This document shows, in pieces, positions 12,780-20,777 of a DNA stretch of 64,000 bases. Made by a program: the position numbers and the translations under genes. How positions within the stretch are numbered: position 1 is the first letter of the stretch; each line of letters starts with the position of its first letter. Origin of the DNA: an uncultured Faecalibacterium sp. Its GTDB lineage: Bacteria > Bacillota > Clostridia > Oscillospirales > Ruminococcaceae. The notes under the pieces were generated by a model. It searched no databases. It was given only the letters and a program-made list of their open reading frames with translations, and had not been told where the DNA came from. The stretch lies in NCBI GenBank assembly GCA_934525845.1, contig CAKSZS010000002.1, forward strand, positions 62,001 through 126,000. The letters are read 5' to 3'.

Positions 12780-14777
12780 GTGGATCTTTTGGAATTGGAA
12801 CAGGCCCGGAAACGCGCGGAAGAACTGCGCGCGGTGATCGAGAAAAACAACCGTCTTTATTACGACCAGGATGCCCCCGAACTGGAGGACTTTGAATACG
12901 ATGCCCTGACCCGGGAACTGAAAGTGCTGGAAGCACAGTTCCCGGAGCTGGTCACGCCCAACTCGCCGACCCAGAAGGTGGGCGGCACCCCCAGCGGGCG
13001 TTTTGCCAAGGTGACCCACGCCGTCAAGATGGAAAGCCTGCTGGATGCCTTTTCCTACGAGGAGCTGCGGGACTTTGACCGCCGCGTGCGGGAAGCCGGC
13101 ATCGAGCCGGAATATGTGGTGGAGATCAAGATCGACGGCCTTTCCTGCAGTTTGGAATACGAAAACGGCGAGCTGGTGCGGGCTTCCACCCGCGGCGACG
13201 GTGTGGTGGGCGAGGATGTGACCCGGAACGTCCGGGCCATCCGCCGCATCCCCAAGACCCTGAAGGACGCGCCGGCGTTCCTGGAAGTGCGCGGCGAGGT
13301 GTATATGCCCCATGAAGCATTCCAGCATCTGTGCGCCGAGCAGGAACTGCAGGGGGCGGCTCCGTTCAAAAATCCGCGCAACGCCGCTGCCGGTTCTCTG
13401 CGCCAGAAGGACGCGAAGATCACCGGAAGCCGGGGGCTGTCCATCTTCATTTTCAACGTGCAGCAGATCCGCGGCAAGGAGCTGACCACCCATTCGGAGA
13501 GCCTGGACTACCTCAAGAGCCTGGGCCTGCCGGTCTCGCCGCGCTACCATGTGGTGCACGACATCGAACAGGCCATCGCGGAGATCGAGCAGATCGGGCA
13601 GAACCGCTCCAAGCTGGACTTTGATATGGACGGCGCGGTCATCAAGGTGAACAACTTCGCCCAGCGGGACCGGATGGGTTCCACCAACAAATTCCCGCGC
13701 TGGGCCATCGCATTCAAGTACCCGCCGGAGGTCAAGGAGACCACCCTGCGCAGCATTGAAGTGGCCGTGGGCCGCACCGGCGTGCTGACCCCCACCGCCT
13801 GCTTTGACCCGGTGTTCCTGGCAGGCACTACAGTGGCCCGCGCCACCCTGCACAACGAGGACTTTATCCGGCAGTTCGGGCTGTGCATCGGGGACACGAT
13901 CCAGGTGCGCAAGGCGGGCGATATCATCCCGGAGGTCATCGGGGTGACCCGCCACGCCGAGGGTGCCGAGCCGTTTGCCATGCCCACGGTCTGCCCCTCC
14001 TGCGGCGCACCGGTGGTGCATCTGGAAGACGAGGCGGCGCTCCGCTGTGTCAATCCGGAATGCCCGGCCCAGTCCCTGCGCAACATCATCCATTTTGCCT
14101 CCCGGGACGCCATGGACATCGACGGCCTTGGCACGGCGGCGGCCACCCAGCTGGTGGAAAAGGGCATGGTGCATTCGGCGGCAGACCTGTACGATCTGAC
14201 CCGGGAGCAGCTGCTGACCCTGGACAAGTTCAAGGAGAAGAGCGCCGACAACCTGCTGGCCGCCATCGAGCGTTCCAAGGAGAACAACCTGGACAAGCTG
14301 CTGTTCGGCTTCGGCATCCGGAACATCGGCGACAAGGCGGCTGCACTGCTGGCCGAACACTTCGGCACGCTGCAGGCCATCCGGGAAGCATCCATCGAAC
14401 AGATCAGCGGGATCGATGGATTCGGCGGCGTGATGGCGCAGAGCGTGGTGGAGTTCTTCGCCAAGGAGGGCACCTCGGATCTGGTGCACCGGCTGGCGGA
14501 TGCAGGCCTGAATATGCAGTGGAAGGGGGAGCCGAAGGGCGATAAACTGGCCGGAAAGACGCTGGTGGTCACCGGCACGCTGGAGACCCTCTCCCGCAAT
14601 GAGGCGGAAGCGCTCATCGTCAAAAACGGCGGCAAAGCCAGCGGTTCGGTCTCCAAAAAGACCGCCTATGTGGTGGCCGGTACGGCAGCAGGCTCCAAGC
14701 TGACCAAGGCGCAGGCGCTGGGCGTGCCCGTCCTGACCGAAGCCGAGTTCCTGGATCTGCTGAAGGACGAGTCCTGA
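12780..14777 (+). CDS. ligA: NAD-dependent DNA ligase
   Basis: The 665-residue protein has the standard LigA length and domain order: NAD-binding Ia domain (YYDQDAPELEDFEYD), adenylation domain with the lysine of KIDG (Lys117), OB fold, a four-cysteine zinc finger (CPSCG and CVNPECP), helix-hairpin-helix repeats and a C-terminal BRCT domain from about 588. It seals nicks during replication and repair using NAD. The open frame extends upstream, but GTG at 12780 is preferred because GGAGG lies at 12767-12771 and family members begin with a short sequence before the Ia domain. It has its own promoter and terminator, so it is monocistronic. All catalytic motifs look intact. Confidence 0.96.
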   Translation: MDLLELEQARKRAEELRAVIEKNNRLYYDQDAPELEDFEYDALTRELKVLEAQFPELVTPNSPTQKVGGTPSGRFAKVTHAVKMESLLDAFSYEELRDFDRRVREAGIEPEYVVEIKIDGLSCSLEYENGELVRASTRGDGVVGEDVTRNVRAIRRIPKTLKDAPAFLEVRGEVYMPHEAFQHLCAEQELQGAAPFKNPRNAAAGSLRQKDAKITGSRGLSIFIFNVQQIRGKELTTHSESLDYLKSLGLPVSPRYHVVHDIEQAIAEIEQIGQNRSKLDFDMDGAVIKVNNFAQRDRMGSTNKFPRWAIAFKYPPEVKETTLRSIEVAVGRTGVLTPTACFDPVFLAGTTVARATLHNEDFIRQFGLCIGDTIQVRKAGDIIPEVIGVTRHAEGAEPFAMPTVCPSCGAPVVHLEDEAALRCVNPECPAQSLRNIIHFASRDAMDIDGLGTAAATQLVEKGMVHSAADLYDLTREQLLTLDKFKEKSADNLLAAIERSKENNLDKLLFGFGIRNIGDKAAALLAEHFGTLQAIREASIEQISGIDGFGGVMAQSVVEFFAKEGTSDLVHRLADAGLNMQWKGEPKGDKLAGKTLVVTGTLETLSRNEAEALIVKNGGKASGSVSKKTAYVVAGTAAGSKLTKAQALGVPVLTEAEFLDLLKDES

Positions 14778-14810
14778 CCGCACGGCATCCGGAGTCCCCT
14801 GCAGTCCGAA

Positions 14811-14847
14811 AGGCTGCTGCACAGCATTTTGTGCAGCGGCCTTTTTT
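14811..14847 (+). terminator. Rho-independent terminator of ligA
   Basis: A 13-bp stem (14811-14823 with 14830-14842, one G-U pair) followed by a T run to 14847. Confidence 0.88.
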
Positions 14848-14929
14848 GTTTCCGGTGCGCCGGGTTCTATCCGCCGGCCCGGCCGCATAGAATGCTGACA
14901 GAATCCCAAAACGAAAGGAGCCGCTGAAG

Positions 14930-15826
14930 GTGGACGAGTATTACCGTGTGATCCAGGCCCTGCCGCCCTGGCTGGCGCAGCCGCTGGCCGAGCTGCCGCC
15001 GCAGGCTGCCGGCACCATCCATGAACTGCGCCTGCGGGTCGGCAGCGGGGTCGCCCTGAACCAGATGGGGCGGCAGGGCCTGCTGGAGCAGCGGGCGGAC
15101 TGCCCGCCGGCGCTGCGCGGCCTGCGGCTGACGGCAGCGCAGATGGAGGAGATCCTGTATGCGCTGTGTGACGGCTCGGTACACACCCATCAGACGGAAC
15201 TGGCTGAGGGGTATCTGACCACCCGGACAGGCTGCCGGGTGGGGATCGGCGGACAGTTTGCGGAGCGGGAAGGTGGGGGCGTCCTTCTGCAGGCGGTCTC
15301 CTCCTTCAACTTCCGCATTGCGCGGGTGCGGGAATGCCGGCTCCCGGCAGAGCTGCTGCAGACCCTGCAGCAGCGGTTTACGGGAATGCTGCTGATCGGG
15401 GAACCGGACAGCGGCAAGACCACCCTTCTGCGGCAGATCGCCCGGACGCTGGCCGGGCAGGACCGGCTGGTGTCTGTCCTGGACGAGCGCGGGGAGCTGT
15501 TCCCGCCGGACAGGCCGGACGCTGCAGAAAGGCTGGACCGGATTGCGGGGCTGCCCAAGGCGCGTGCGGTGCAGATGGCCCTGCGCACGCTGGCACCGCA
15601 GGTCATCCTGCTGGACGAGCTGGGAAGCCTGCGGGAGACCGCCGCGCTGGAACAGGGGTTCTGGAGCGGGGTGGATTTCATTGCAAGCGTGCACGCTTCC
15701 GGCCCGGAAGACGCGCTCCGCCGCCCGCAGGTGCAGTACCTGCAGCGCCGCGGAATGCTGCAGGTGCTGGTGGTGCTGACCGGGCGGACAGCACCGGGCC
15801 GGATCCGGGAGGTGCGGCGGCTGTGA
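14930..15826 (+). CDS. spoIIIAA: Stage III sporulation protein AA (secretion-type ATPase)
   Basis: The 298-residue protein carries Walker A GEPDSGKTT (157-165), a Walker B strand ILLDELGS and the arginine-rich RLRVG strand near the N-terminus, as in SpoIIIAA. In sporulating Firmicutes it is the cytoplasmic ATPase of the SpoIIIA-SpoIIQ channel that links mother cell and forespore and is required for late SigG activity. The start is GTG at 14930 with AAAGGAG at 14914-14920. It is the first gene of an eight-gene operon in the canonical order, and its stop overlaps the ATG of spoIIIAB (TGATG). The identification is strengthened by the seven genes that follow. Confidence 0.93.
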   Translation: MDEYYRVIQALPPWLAQPLAELPPQAAGTIHELRLRVGSGVALNQMGRQGLLEQRADCPPALRGLRLTAAQMEEILYALCDGSVHTHQTELAEGYLTTRTGCRVGIGGQFAEREGGGVLLQAVSSFNFRIARVRECRLPAELLQTLQQRFTGMLLIGEPDSGKTTLLRQIARTLAGQDRLVSVLDERGELFPPDRPDAAERLDRIAGLPKARAVQMALRTLAPQVILLDELGSLRETAALEQGFWSGVDFIASVHASGPEDALRRPQVQYLQRRGMLQVLVVLTGRTAPGRIREVRRL

Positions 15827-16287
15827 TGCGGTTTCTGCATGAAGCGGGCCTGCTGCTGCTTCCGTTCTGCGGCTGGCTGGCAGGCGACCTTGTACAGAGC
15901 CGCCGGAACGAGCGTCTGGACGCATTGCAGCAGACCATCGCGCTGTTGCAGCGCATTCGGCAGGAGATCCTGTACCGCCGGGCCGATCTGCAGGCATTGT
16001 ACCGCCAGCTCTGCCGGGAGGGGATCCTGCCGCAAACGGCAGCGACGCTGCAGCAGACGCCGGCGCTCTCTGCGGCCCTGACGCCGGAAGAACAGCGGTG
16101 CTTCCGGGAATGCATGGACGGCCTGGGGCGCACCGAAGCGGTGCAGGAAGGGGAACGCCTGCAGTATTACATCGCACGCTTTGAAGGATTCCGGCAGCAG
16201 GCCGGGCAGGAAGAAGCGGCCCGCGCCGGTCTGCCCCACAAACTGGGTCTGGCAGCTGGTGCAGCCCTTGCGCTGGCGCTCTGGTGA
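15826..16287 (+). CDS. spoIIIAB: Stage III sporulation protein AB
   Basis: This 153-residue protein starts within the stop codon of spoIIIAA. It has an N-terminal hydrophobic segment (about 8-22), a helical central region rich in Arg/Gln/Leu and a C-terminal hydrophobic tail (LGLAAGAALALALW). SpoIIIAB is a membrane protein of the mother-cell half of the SpoIIIA channel, related in fold to GspF-like platform proteins. Length is slightly short of the usual 170 or so. The position between AA and AC is the main support; sequence features agree. Confidence 0.87.
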   Translation: MRFLHEAGLLLLPFCGWLAGDLVQSRRNERLDALQQTIALLQRIRQEILYRRADLQALYRQLCREGILPQTAATLQQTPALSAALTPEEQRCFRECMDGLGRTEAVQEGERLQYYIARFEGFRQQAGQEEAARAGLPHKLGLAAGAALALALW

Positions 16288-16339
16288 GCGGCAGCGCTTC
16301 TCGGAAAAACAGGTTCCAGGAGCGGAGGATGCGGAAACC

Positions 16340-16534
16340 ATGGAGATCGACCTTGTGTTCAAAATCGCGGCCATCGGCATCATTGTGGCGGTGCTCAACC
16401 AGCTGCTGATCCGTTCCGGGCGGGAGGATCAGGCCATGATGACCACGCTGGCCGGGCTGATCGTGGTGCTGTCCATTCTGGTCAAGCAGATCAGCACCCT
16501 GTTTGTGACCATCAAGGCCCTGTTTGCCCTATGA
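16340..16534 (+). CDS. spoIIIAC: Stage III sporulation protein AC
   Basis: A 64-residue protein with two hydrophobic segments: KIAAIGIIVAVLNQLLI and an LAGLIVVLSILV-containing helix separated by a short polar turn (RSGREDQAMM). Length and pattern match SpoIIIAC, a small membrane component of the SpoIIIA secretion-like complex. GGAGG at 16324-16328 precedes the ATG at 16340. The stop overlaps spoIIIAD by four bases (ATGA). Confidence 0.92.
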   Translation: MEIDLVFKIAAIGIIVAVLNQLLIRSGREDQAMMTTLAGLIVVLSILVKQISTLFVTIKALFAL

Positions 16535-16911
16535 GCACGGTGTTCTGGGCGGCGGCGGTGATCCTGTTTGCGGCAGCGGCGCAGATGGTGCTGCAGAAAT
16601 ATGCCCCTCTGTTCGGGCTGCTGTTCTCCGTCGGGGCGGCGCTGGTGCTGCTGGTACGGCTCGGCACGGCGGTGCAGACCATTCTGCAGGGCGTCCGGCT
16701 CCTGGCACAGCGCACGGACGGACAGGCCTTTTCCTGCCTGCTTCGGTGCGCAGGCATCCTGCTGCTGACCGACTACCTGCGCACCCTGTGCGAAGAGGCC
16801 GGCGCAGATTCCCTGGGGTGGTGCACGGGGTTTGCGGGGCGCTGTCTGGTGCTGGCGGCAGCTTTCCCGCTGCTGGAAGAGGTCTGCCGGAAGATCGGAG
16901 GGCTGGCATGA
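16531..16911 (+). CDS. spoIIIAD: Stage III sporulation protein AD
   Basis: The 126-residue protein has about four hydrophobic helices, with the C-terminal pattern LAAAFPLLEEVCRKIGGLA typical of SpoIIIAD. Together with AC and AE it forms the membrane-embedded part of the mother-cell complex. It overlaps spoIIIAC and spoIIIAE with ATGA junctions at both ends, so translation is coupled. Confidence 0.9.
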   Translation: MSTVFWAAAVILFAAAAQMVLQKYAPLFGLLFSVGAALVLLVRLGTAVQTILQGVRLLAQRTDGQAFSCLLRCAGILLLTDYLRTLCEEAGADSLGWCTGFAGRCLVLAAAFPLLEEVCRKIGGLA

Positions 16912-17963
16912 GCGCACGGCAGGGCATCGGGCTGCTCCGGCTGACCGGCGTTCTGGGGCAGGCGTCTGCCCTGGAACCGCTTCCGGGACAGACCCTGTGG
17001 CAGGAATATCTGCAGCACTCCCCGGTCTCAGCGGAAGAATTCTCCCGCGATCCGCTCCACGCACTGCTCTCGCTGCTGCCGCAGACACCGGTGCAGATGG
17101 CAGCGGATCTTCTCCGCGGCTACGCCGATCTGCTGCTGTTTTTGCTGCTGCTGGCCGTCCTGTCGTTCCTGCTGGGCGACGGTTCGGACCGGGCGCTGCT
17201 GGAGATCGCGGCGGCAGGCGGGTGCAGCCTGCTGATCTGGAACGACCTGCTGGCGCTGGCACAGACGGTCTGCGAAAAAATGCAGAGCTGGAAGCTGTTC
17301 CTCACCAACTTTCTGCCCGTCTACGGCGGTGTTCTGGCGGCGGGCGGGGAAGCCAATGCCGGGGCCGCAGCCTGCGGCTTCTACCTGACGGGGCTGTGCG
17401 TTCTGGCGCAGGCCGCCGTACAGTGGACGGCCCCGCTGCTGCAGTGCTATCTGATGGGCAGCATGGCCTGCTGCATCAGTTCCACCCGCAGTCTGGCCGA
17501 AGGGTGCGCGCTGCTGGGAAAGCTCCTGCGGCGGGGCCTTGCGCTGTGCGGAAAGGCGTTTGCCGTCCTGCTGGGGCTGCAGCGGATCGTGACCCTGCAG
17601 CTGGACCGGACGGCTTCCCGCCTGGGGCAGCTGGTGGCGGGAAGCGTCCCCGTGATCGGACAGGCCTTAAGCGGTGCGGCGGACACGCTTCTGGCAGGGC
17701 TGCAGCTGCTGAAAAGCAGCCTGGGGCTTGCCGCGCTGGCCATCCTGGGTGCGGAATTCCTGCCGCTTTATCTGGAACTGCTGCTGCATCTGCTGCTGCT
17801 TTCCGGCTGCAGCCTGCTGTGTGACCTGACCGGCAATGCCCGCTGCAAAAGGCTCATGGACTGCTTTGCGGAAGCGGTACGCTGCATGGCGGCGGTCACC
17901 GCGCTGTTTTTCGGGCTGATCGCTGCAGGAATGGTTTTGCTGATGACGCTGGGAGGTGGGTGA
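16908..17963 (+). CDS. spoIIIAE: Stage III sporulation protein AE
   Basis: A 351-residue polytopic protein: after about 80 mostly soluble residues there are roughly seven or eight hydrophobic helices, with conserved patterns such as NFLPVYGGVLAAGGE and a small-residue-rich middle. SpoIIIAE is the largest membrane component of the SpoIIIA channel. The start at 16908 overlaps the spoIIIAD stop. The gene runs into spoIIIAF without a gap. Confidence 0.92.
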   Translation: MSARQGIGLLRLTGVLGQASALEPLPGQTLWQEYLQHSPVSAEEFSRDPLHALLSLLPQTPVQMAADLLRGYADLLLFLLLLAVLSFLLGDGSDRALLEIAAAGGCSLLIWNDLLALAQTVCEKMQSWKLFLTNFLPVYGGVLAAGGEANAGAAACGFYLTGLCVLAQAAVQWTAPLLQCYLMGSMACCISSTRSLAEGCALLGKLLRRGLALCGKAFAVLLGLQRIVTLQLDRTASRLGQLVAGSVPVIGQALSGAADTLLAGLQLLKSSLGLAALAILGAEFLPLYLELLLHLLLLSGCSLLCDLTGNARCKRLMDCFAEAVRCMAAVTALFFGLIAAGMVLLMTLGGG

Positions 17964-17964
17964 A

Positions 17965-18426
17965 TTGCAGACCGTCCGTGCCCTTACGGCAGCGTTCTGC
18001 CTGGCCTGCATCGGTGCGGAGCTGACCGCACAGCTGGTGGATGCCGGGTGGGCGCGCCAATGCATAAAAGCGCTGGCGGGGCTATATATTTTAGTGGTCC
18101 TGCTCCGGCAGCTGACCGGTGCGGCGGGAACGTTTTCCGTGCCGGCCGCGGCCTCGGCTGCACCGGCGGATCTGGGCAGCCCGGAGCAGCTGCTCCTGAC
18201 GCAGGCCGAGACCCGGCTGGAAGACTCGCTGCAGCAGACCATCCGGCAGACCTGGGGCACCGAAGCGGGCCTGCAGATCCGGCTGACCTCGGACGGGACC
18301 GCCGCGCAGGCACAGCAGGTGTGGGTGGAGTTCCGTCCGGAGTGCTCGGCGGAAATGCAGGAACAGATTCTGAACTTTCTGGAACAGGAGCTGGGCACCC
18401 GGCCGGAACGGCAGGAGGGAGTATGA
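17965..18426 (+). CDS. spoIIIAF: Stage III sporulation protein AF
   Basis: A 153-residue protein with two N-terminal hydrophobic helices (ALTAAFCLACIGAEL and LAGLYILVVLLRQL) followed by a soluble domain that includes RPECSAEMQEQILNFLEQEL. This matches SpoIIIAF, whose soluble part has a ring-building fold. I place the start at the TTG at 17965, eight bases after GGGAGG (17951-17956). A GTG at 17956 inside that sequence is less likely. Its stop overlaps spoIIIAG. Confidence 0.85.
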   Translation: MQTVRALTAAFCLACIGAELTAQLVDAGWARQCIKALAGLYILVVLLRQLTGAAGTFSVPAAASAAPADLGSPEQLLLTQAETRLEDSLQQTIRQTWGTEAGLQIRLTSDGTAAQAQQVWVEFRPECSAEMQEQILNFLEQELGTRPERQEGV

Positions 18427-18932
18427 TGGAGCCGATGGAGTCCCTTCGCAGACGGCTGTCCGGCCGGCCGGCGAAAACGCGGCTGGCCATCGCGGTGGGT
18501 GCCGCTGCCATGCTGCTGATCCTGCTTTCCGAGCTGCTTCCCGCCGGAAAACAGCCTGCTGCGGAAACGGAACGCTCGGCCGCGCAGGCGGCAGCCGCGT
18601 ATCAGACGGCCATGGAGCAGCAGCTGGAAGAACTGATCCGGCAGATGCAGGGCGCGGGGAAGACCACGGTCATGCTCACGCTGGAGACCGGAGAGGAAAC
18701 GATCTATGCACTGGATACCCAGTCCGGACAGGCACAGAGCCAGGAGACCCACGTTCTTCTGGAGGATGGCACCGCCCTGACCGAGACCGTCTATCAGCCG
18801 CAGATCCGCGGCGTGGCCGTGCTGTGTGAGGGCGGAAGCGATGTCCGGGTCGCCGCCCGCATCACTGAGCTGCTCAGCGCCCTGCTGGATCTGCCGTCCA
18901 ACCGGATCTGTGTGGAACAGCGCACAGCCTGA
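18423..18932 (+). CDS. spoIIIAG: Stage III sporulation protein AG
   Basis: The 169-residue protein has one N-terminal transmembrane helix (about 22-42) and a soluble domain with the family-typical YQPQIRGVAVLCEGG. SpoIIIAG forms a large intermembrane ring related to secretion-system ring proteins. Two consecutive ATG codons (18423, 18426) overlap the spoIIIAF stop; the first is given. CAGGAGGGAG immediately upstream serves as ribosome-binding site. Confidence 0.92.
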   Translation: MMEPMESLRRRLSGRPAKTRLAIAVGAAAMLLILLSELLPAGKQPAAETERSAAQAAAAYQTAMEQQLEELIRQMQGAGKTTVMLTLETGEETIYALDTQSGQAQSQETHVLLEDGTALTETVYQPQIRGVAVLCEGGSDVRVAARITELLSALLDLPSNRICVEQRTA

Positions 18933-18988
18933 AAAGCTGTTTTCGAGATCACTGCACACCGCATTGCGAAAACAAAGGAGGAGTTCCC

Positions 18989-19609
18989 ATGAGAGCACTT
19001 TCCAAGAACACGCGCCGCGCGACCGCTGTGACGCTGGCCGCTGCGCTGGTCATTGCCGTTTACCTGAACTGGCAGTATGCCCGCACCAACGTGGAGACCG
19101 AGCCGCTGGATGCACAGATGGTCTCGGCGGCGGCAGGACCCGCCGAGGAGACTGCCGCCGTTCTGGACGGTCTGCCCACCGAGGCAGAGGCGGCTTCCGA
19201 TGTGAGCAGGAACTACGGGGAAGCACAGCTTGTGAGCGTGGCCAACGACAGCGGCACCAAGTTTTTTGAACAGGCGCGGCTCAAGCGGGAAAAGGCACAC
19301 GACGAAACGGTGGACACGATCCAGAAGACCCTGAAGGGCAGCGCGCTGTCCGCCGAGGAAAAAAAGGCCTATACCGACCAGATGGCGGCAGCACTGGAAG
19401 ATCTGAACGCGGAAAACGAGATCGAGACCCTCATCCGGGCAAAAGGCTTTGCGGACTGCCTGTGCTTCCTGCAGGCTGGCCGCGCGGACCTGACCGTGAT
19501 GACCGCCGGAGAACCGCTGACGGCTGCGCAGGTCGCACAGATCCGGGATGTCGTGCTGAGCAAAAGCAGCGTGACGGCGCAGAATATCACGGTGGTGGAA
19601 GTGAAATAA
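18989..19609 (+). CDS. spoIIIAH: Stage III sporulation protein AH
   Basis: The 206-residue protein has an N-terminal transmembrane helix (TAVTLAAALVIAVYLNW), a variable linker, and a C-terminal soluble domain with FFEQARLKREKAHDE and a terminal ITVVEV strand, the hallmarks of SpoIIIAH. In sporulating species this domain binds SpoIIQ from the forespore across the intermembrane space. AAAGGAGG precedes the ATG. A 9-bp hairpin (19643-19651 with 19662-19670) follows the stop but lacks a T run, so it is a weak terminator at best. This completes a full AA-AH set. Confidence 0.94.
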   Translation: MRALSKNTRRATAVTLAAALVIAVYLNWQYARTNVETEPLDAQMVSAAAGPAEETAAVLDGLPTEAEAASDVSRNYGEAQLVSVANDSGTKFFEQARLKREKAHDETVDTIQKTLKGSALSAEEKKAYTDQMAAALEDLNAENEIETLIRAKGFADCLCFLQAGRADLTVMTAGEPLTAAQVAQIRDVVLSKSSVTAQNITVVEVK

Positions 19610-19737
19610 TACAGAAAACCGCTGTATTTATGCGCGCCGTCTGCCGCCGGGGGTGTATGCTCCCGGCGGCGTGTGCTTTAAAAAGGCGGTGCAAAAATCA
19701 CGCAGGAGAGCATGATTCGCAGTTTTGCAAACAAGTA

Positions 19738-19767
19738 TTGAAATCGACCCCGCTTTGATGGTATAAT
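19738..19767 (+). promoter_or_regulatory. SigA-type promoter for the Asp23-like gene and nusB
   Basis: TTGAAA (19738-19743), 18-bp spacer, TATAAT (19762-19767), followed by a leader of about 105 bases. Confidence 0.7.
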
Positions 19768-19880
19768 AGCAGTATCCAAGACGATGATGGCGCCCTGCGC
19801 CCCGGGAGCTTCCCTGCGGTGCAGCTGCGTGAAACAACAAGCGGCAGAAGACTTCCTGCCGCTGGATGGAGGACAGCACA

Positions 19881-20249
19881 ATGGATTTGCAGAACATGGA
19901 TCTTCAGGGCGGCAGCCTTCAGATTTCGACCGAAGTGATCGCAAAGATCGCGCGCTGTGCTGCGCTGGAAATTGACGGCGTGGCAGAAGTAGCCTGCGGC
20001 ACCACGCAGAACAAGAAGCTCAAGGATCTGCTGGAAGCCGCCAGCATTCAGCCGCCGGTCGTGGTGGAAATGCGGGACGGTACGGCGGAACTCACCCTGC
20101 ATCTGATGATGCGTCTGGGTGTACGCATTCCGGCTGTGGCGGAAAAGGTGCAGGAAAACGTCAAGAATTCCGTGCAGAATATGACCAACGTCACGGTCAG
20201 CCGCGTGAACCTGATCATTGCCGGCCTGGCCGACACCGAAGAAGCTTGA
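19881..20249 (+). CDS. Asp23/Gls24-family envelope stress response protein
   Basis: The 122-residue protein shows the Asp23/Gls24 pattern: an opening GGSLQISTEVIAKIARCAA, the IDGVAEV strand and a C-terminal VNLIIAGL strand. Such proteins in Firmicutes are small abundant cytoplasmic proteins linked to the membrane and to envelope stress. In Clostridia one member regularly sits directly upstream of nusB, as here. The ATG at 19881 is used because GGAGGA lies at 19868-19873. A perfect-stem hairpin (20280-20290 with 20296-20306, G-U tolerant) lies between it and nusB without a T run and may act in processing rather than termination. Confidence 0.88.
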   Translation: MDLQNMDLQGGSLQISTEVIAKIARCAALEIDGVAEVACGTTQNKKLKDLLEAASIQPPVVVEMRDGTAELTLHLMMRLGVRIPAVAEKVQENVKNSVQNMTNVTVSRVNLIIAGLADTEEA

Positions 20250-20330
20250 CCGGAAGTCCGGCCGATAGAAAATCGATTTCTCCTCGCAGGAACTTCCTGC
20301 GGGGAGCATTCATGTTGTGAAAGGAATATT

Positions 20331-20777
20331 ATGGAAAACATTTTGCCCCGTAGAGAAGCCCGCGAGAATGCCTTTCTGCTGGCTTTCTCCCAGACCTTCG
20401 GCGATGTCCCGCTGGGAGAAGCGCTGACCAGCCACGAAGAGAACGATGCCGACCATCCGCTGGACGCGTTCAGCCGGATGCTGCTGAATGCCTACTACGA
20501 TCACTCTGCGGAGATCGATGACGAGATCCGCGCCCATCTGCACAACTGGAGAATGGAGCGCCTGCCCCGCGTCAGCCTGACGGTCCTGCGTCTGGCCATT
20601 GCAGAGATGCTGTTCGGCGTGGAAAAGAAGCCCGGCGTTGCCATCAATGAGGCCGTGGAGCTGACCAAAAAGTACGGCGCAGAAGAGGACTATCAGTTCG
20701 TGAATGGTCTGCTGGGCGCCGTGGCACGGGAGCATGGCCTGAACGAGACCGCCGCCGGGGAGACGGCTGCCCAGTGA
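20331..20777 (+). CDS. nusB: Transcription antitermination factor NusB
   Basis: A 148-residue all-helical protein starting with RREARENAFLLAFSQ and containing VAINEAVELTKKYGAEEDYQFVNG in pieces that match NusB; the C-terminal FVNGLLGAVA is diagnostic. NusB with NusE binds boxA RNA and supports rRNA antitermination. It lies between the Asp23-like gene and a TsaD-like gene whose GTG start overlaps its stop (GTGA). Confidence 0.93.
   Translation: MENILPRREARENAFLLAFSQTFGDVPLGEALTSHEENDADHPLDAFSRMLLNAYYDHSAEIDDEIRAHLHNWRMERLPRVSLTVLRLAIAEMLFGVEKKPGVAINEAVELTKKYGAEEDYQFVNGLLGAVAREHGLNETAAGETAAQ

Noticed and set aside
14865..14892. Possible SigE promoter before spoIIIAA (CATAGAAT as -10)
   Set aside because: The -10 resembles the sporulation sigma consensus, but the -35 position reads TTCTATC, a poor match, so it is not listed as a feature.
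12651..14909. 752-codon antisense frame over ligA
   Set aside because: Shadow of a clear ligA; no start signals and composition typical of antisense codons.
19643..19670. Terminator after spoIIIAH
   Set aside because: The 9-bp stem is perfect but is followed by GTGTGCTTTA rather than a T run; kept only as a remark in the spoIIIAH entry.
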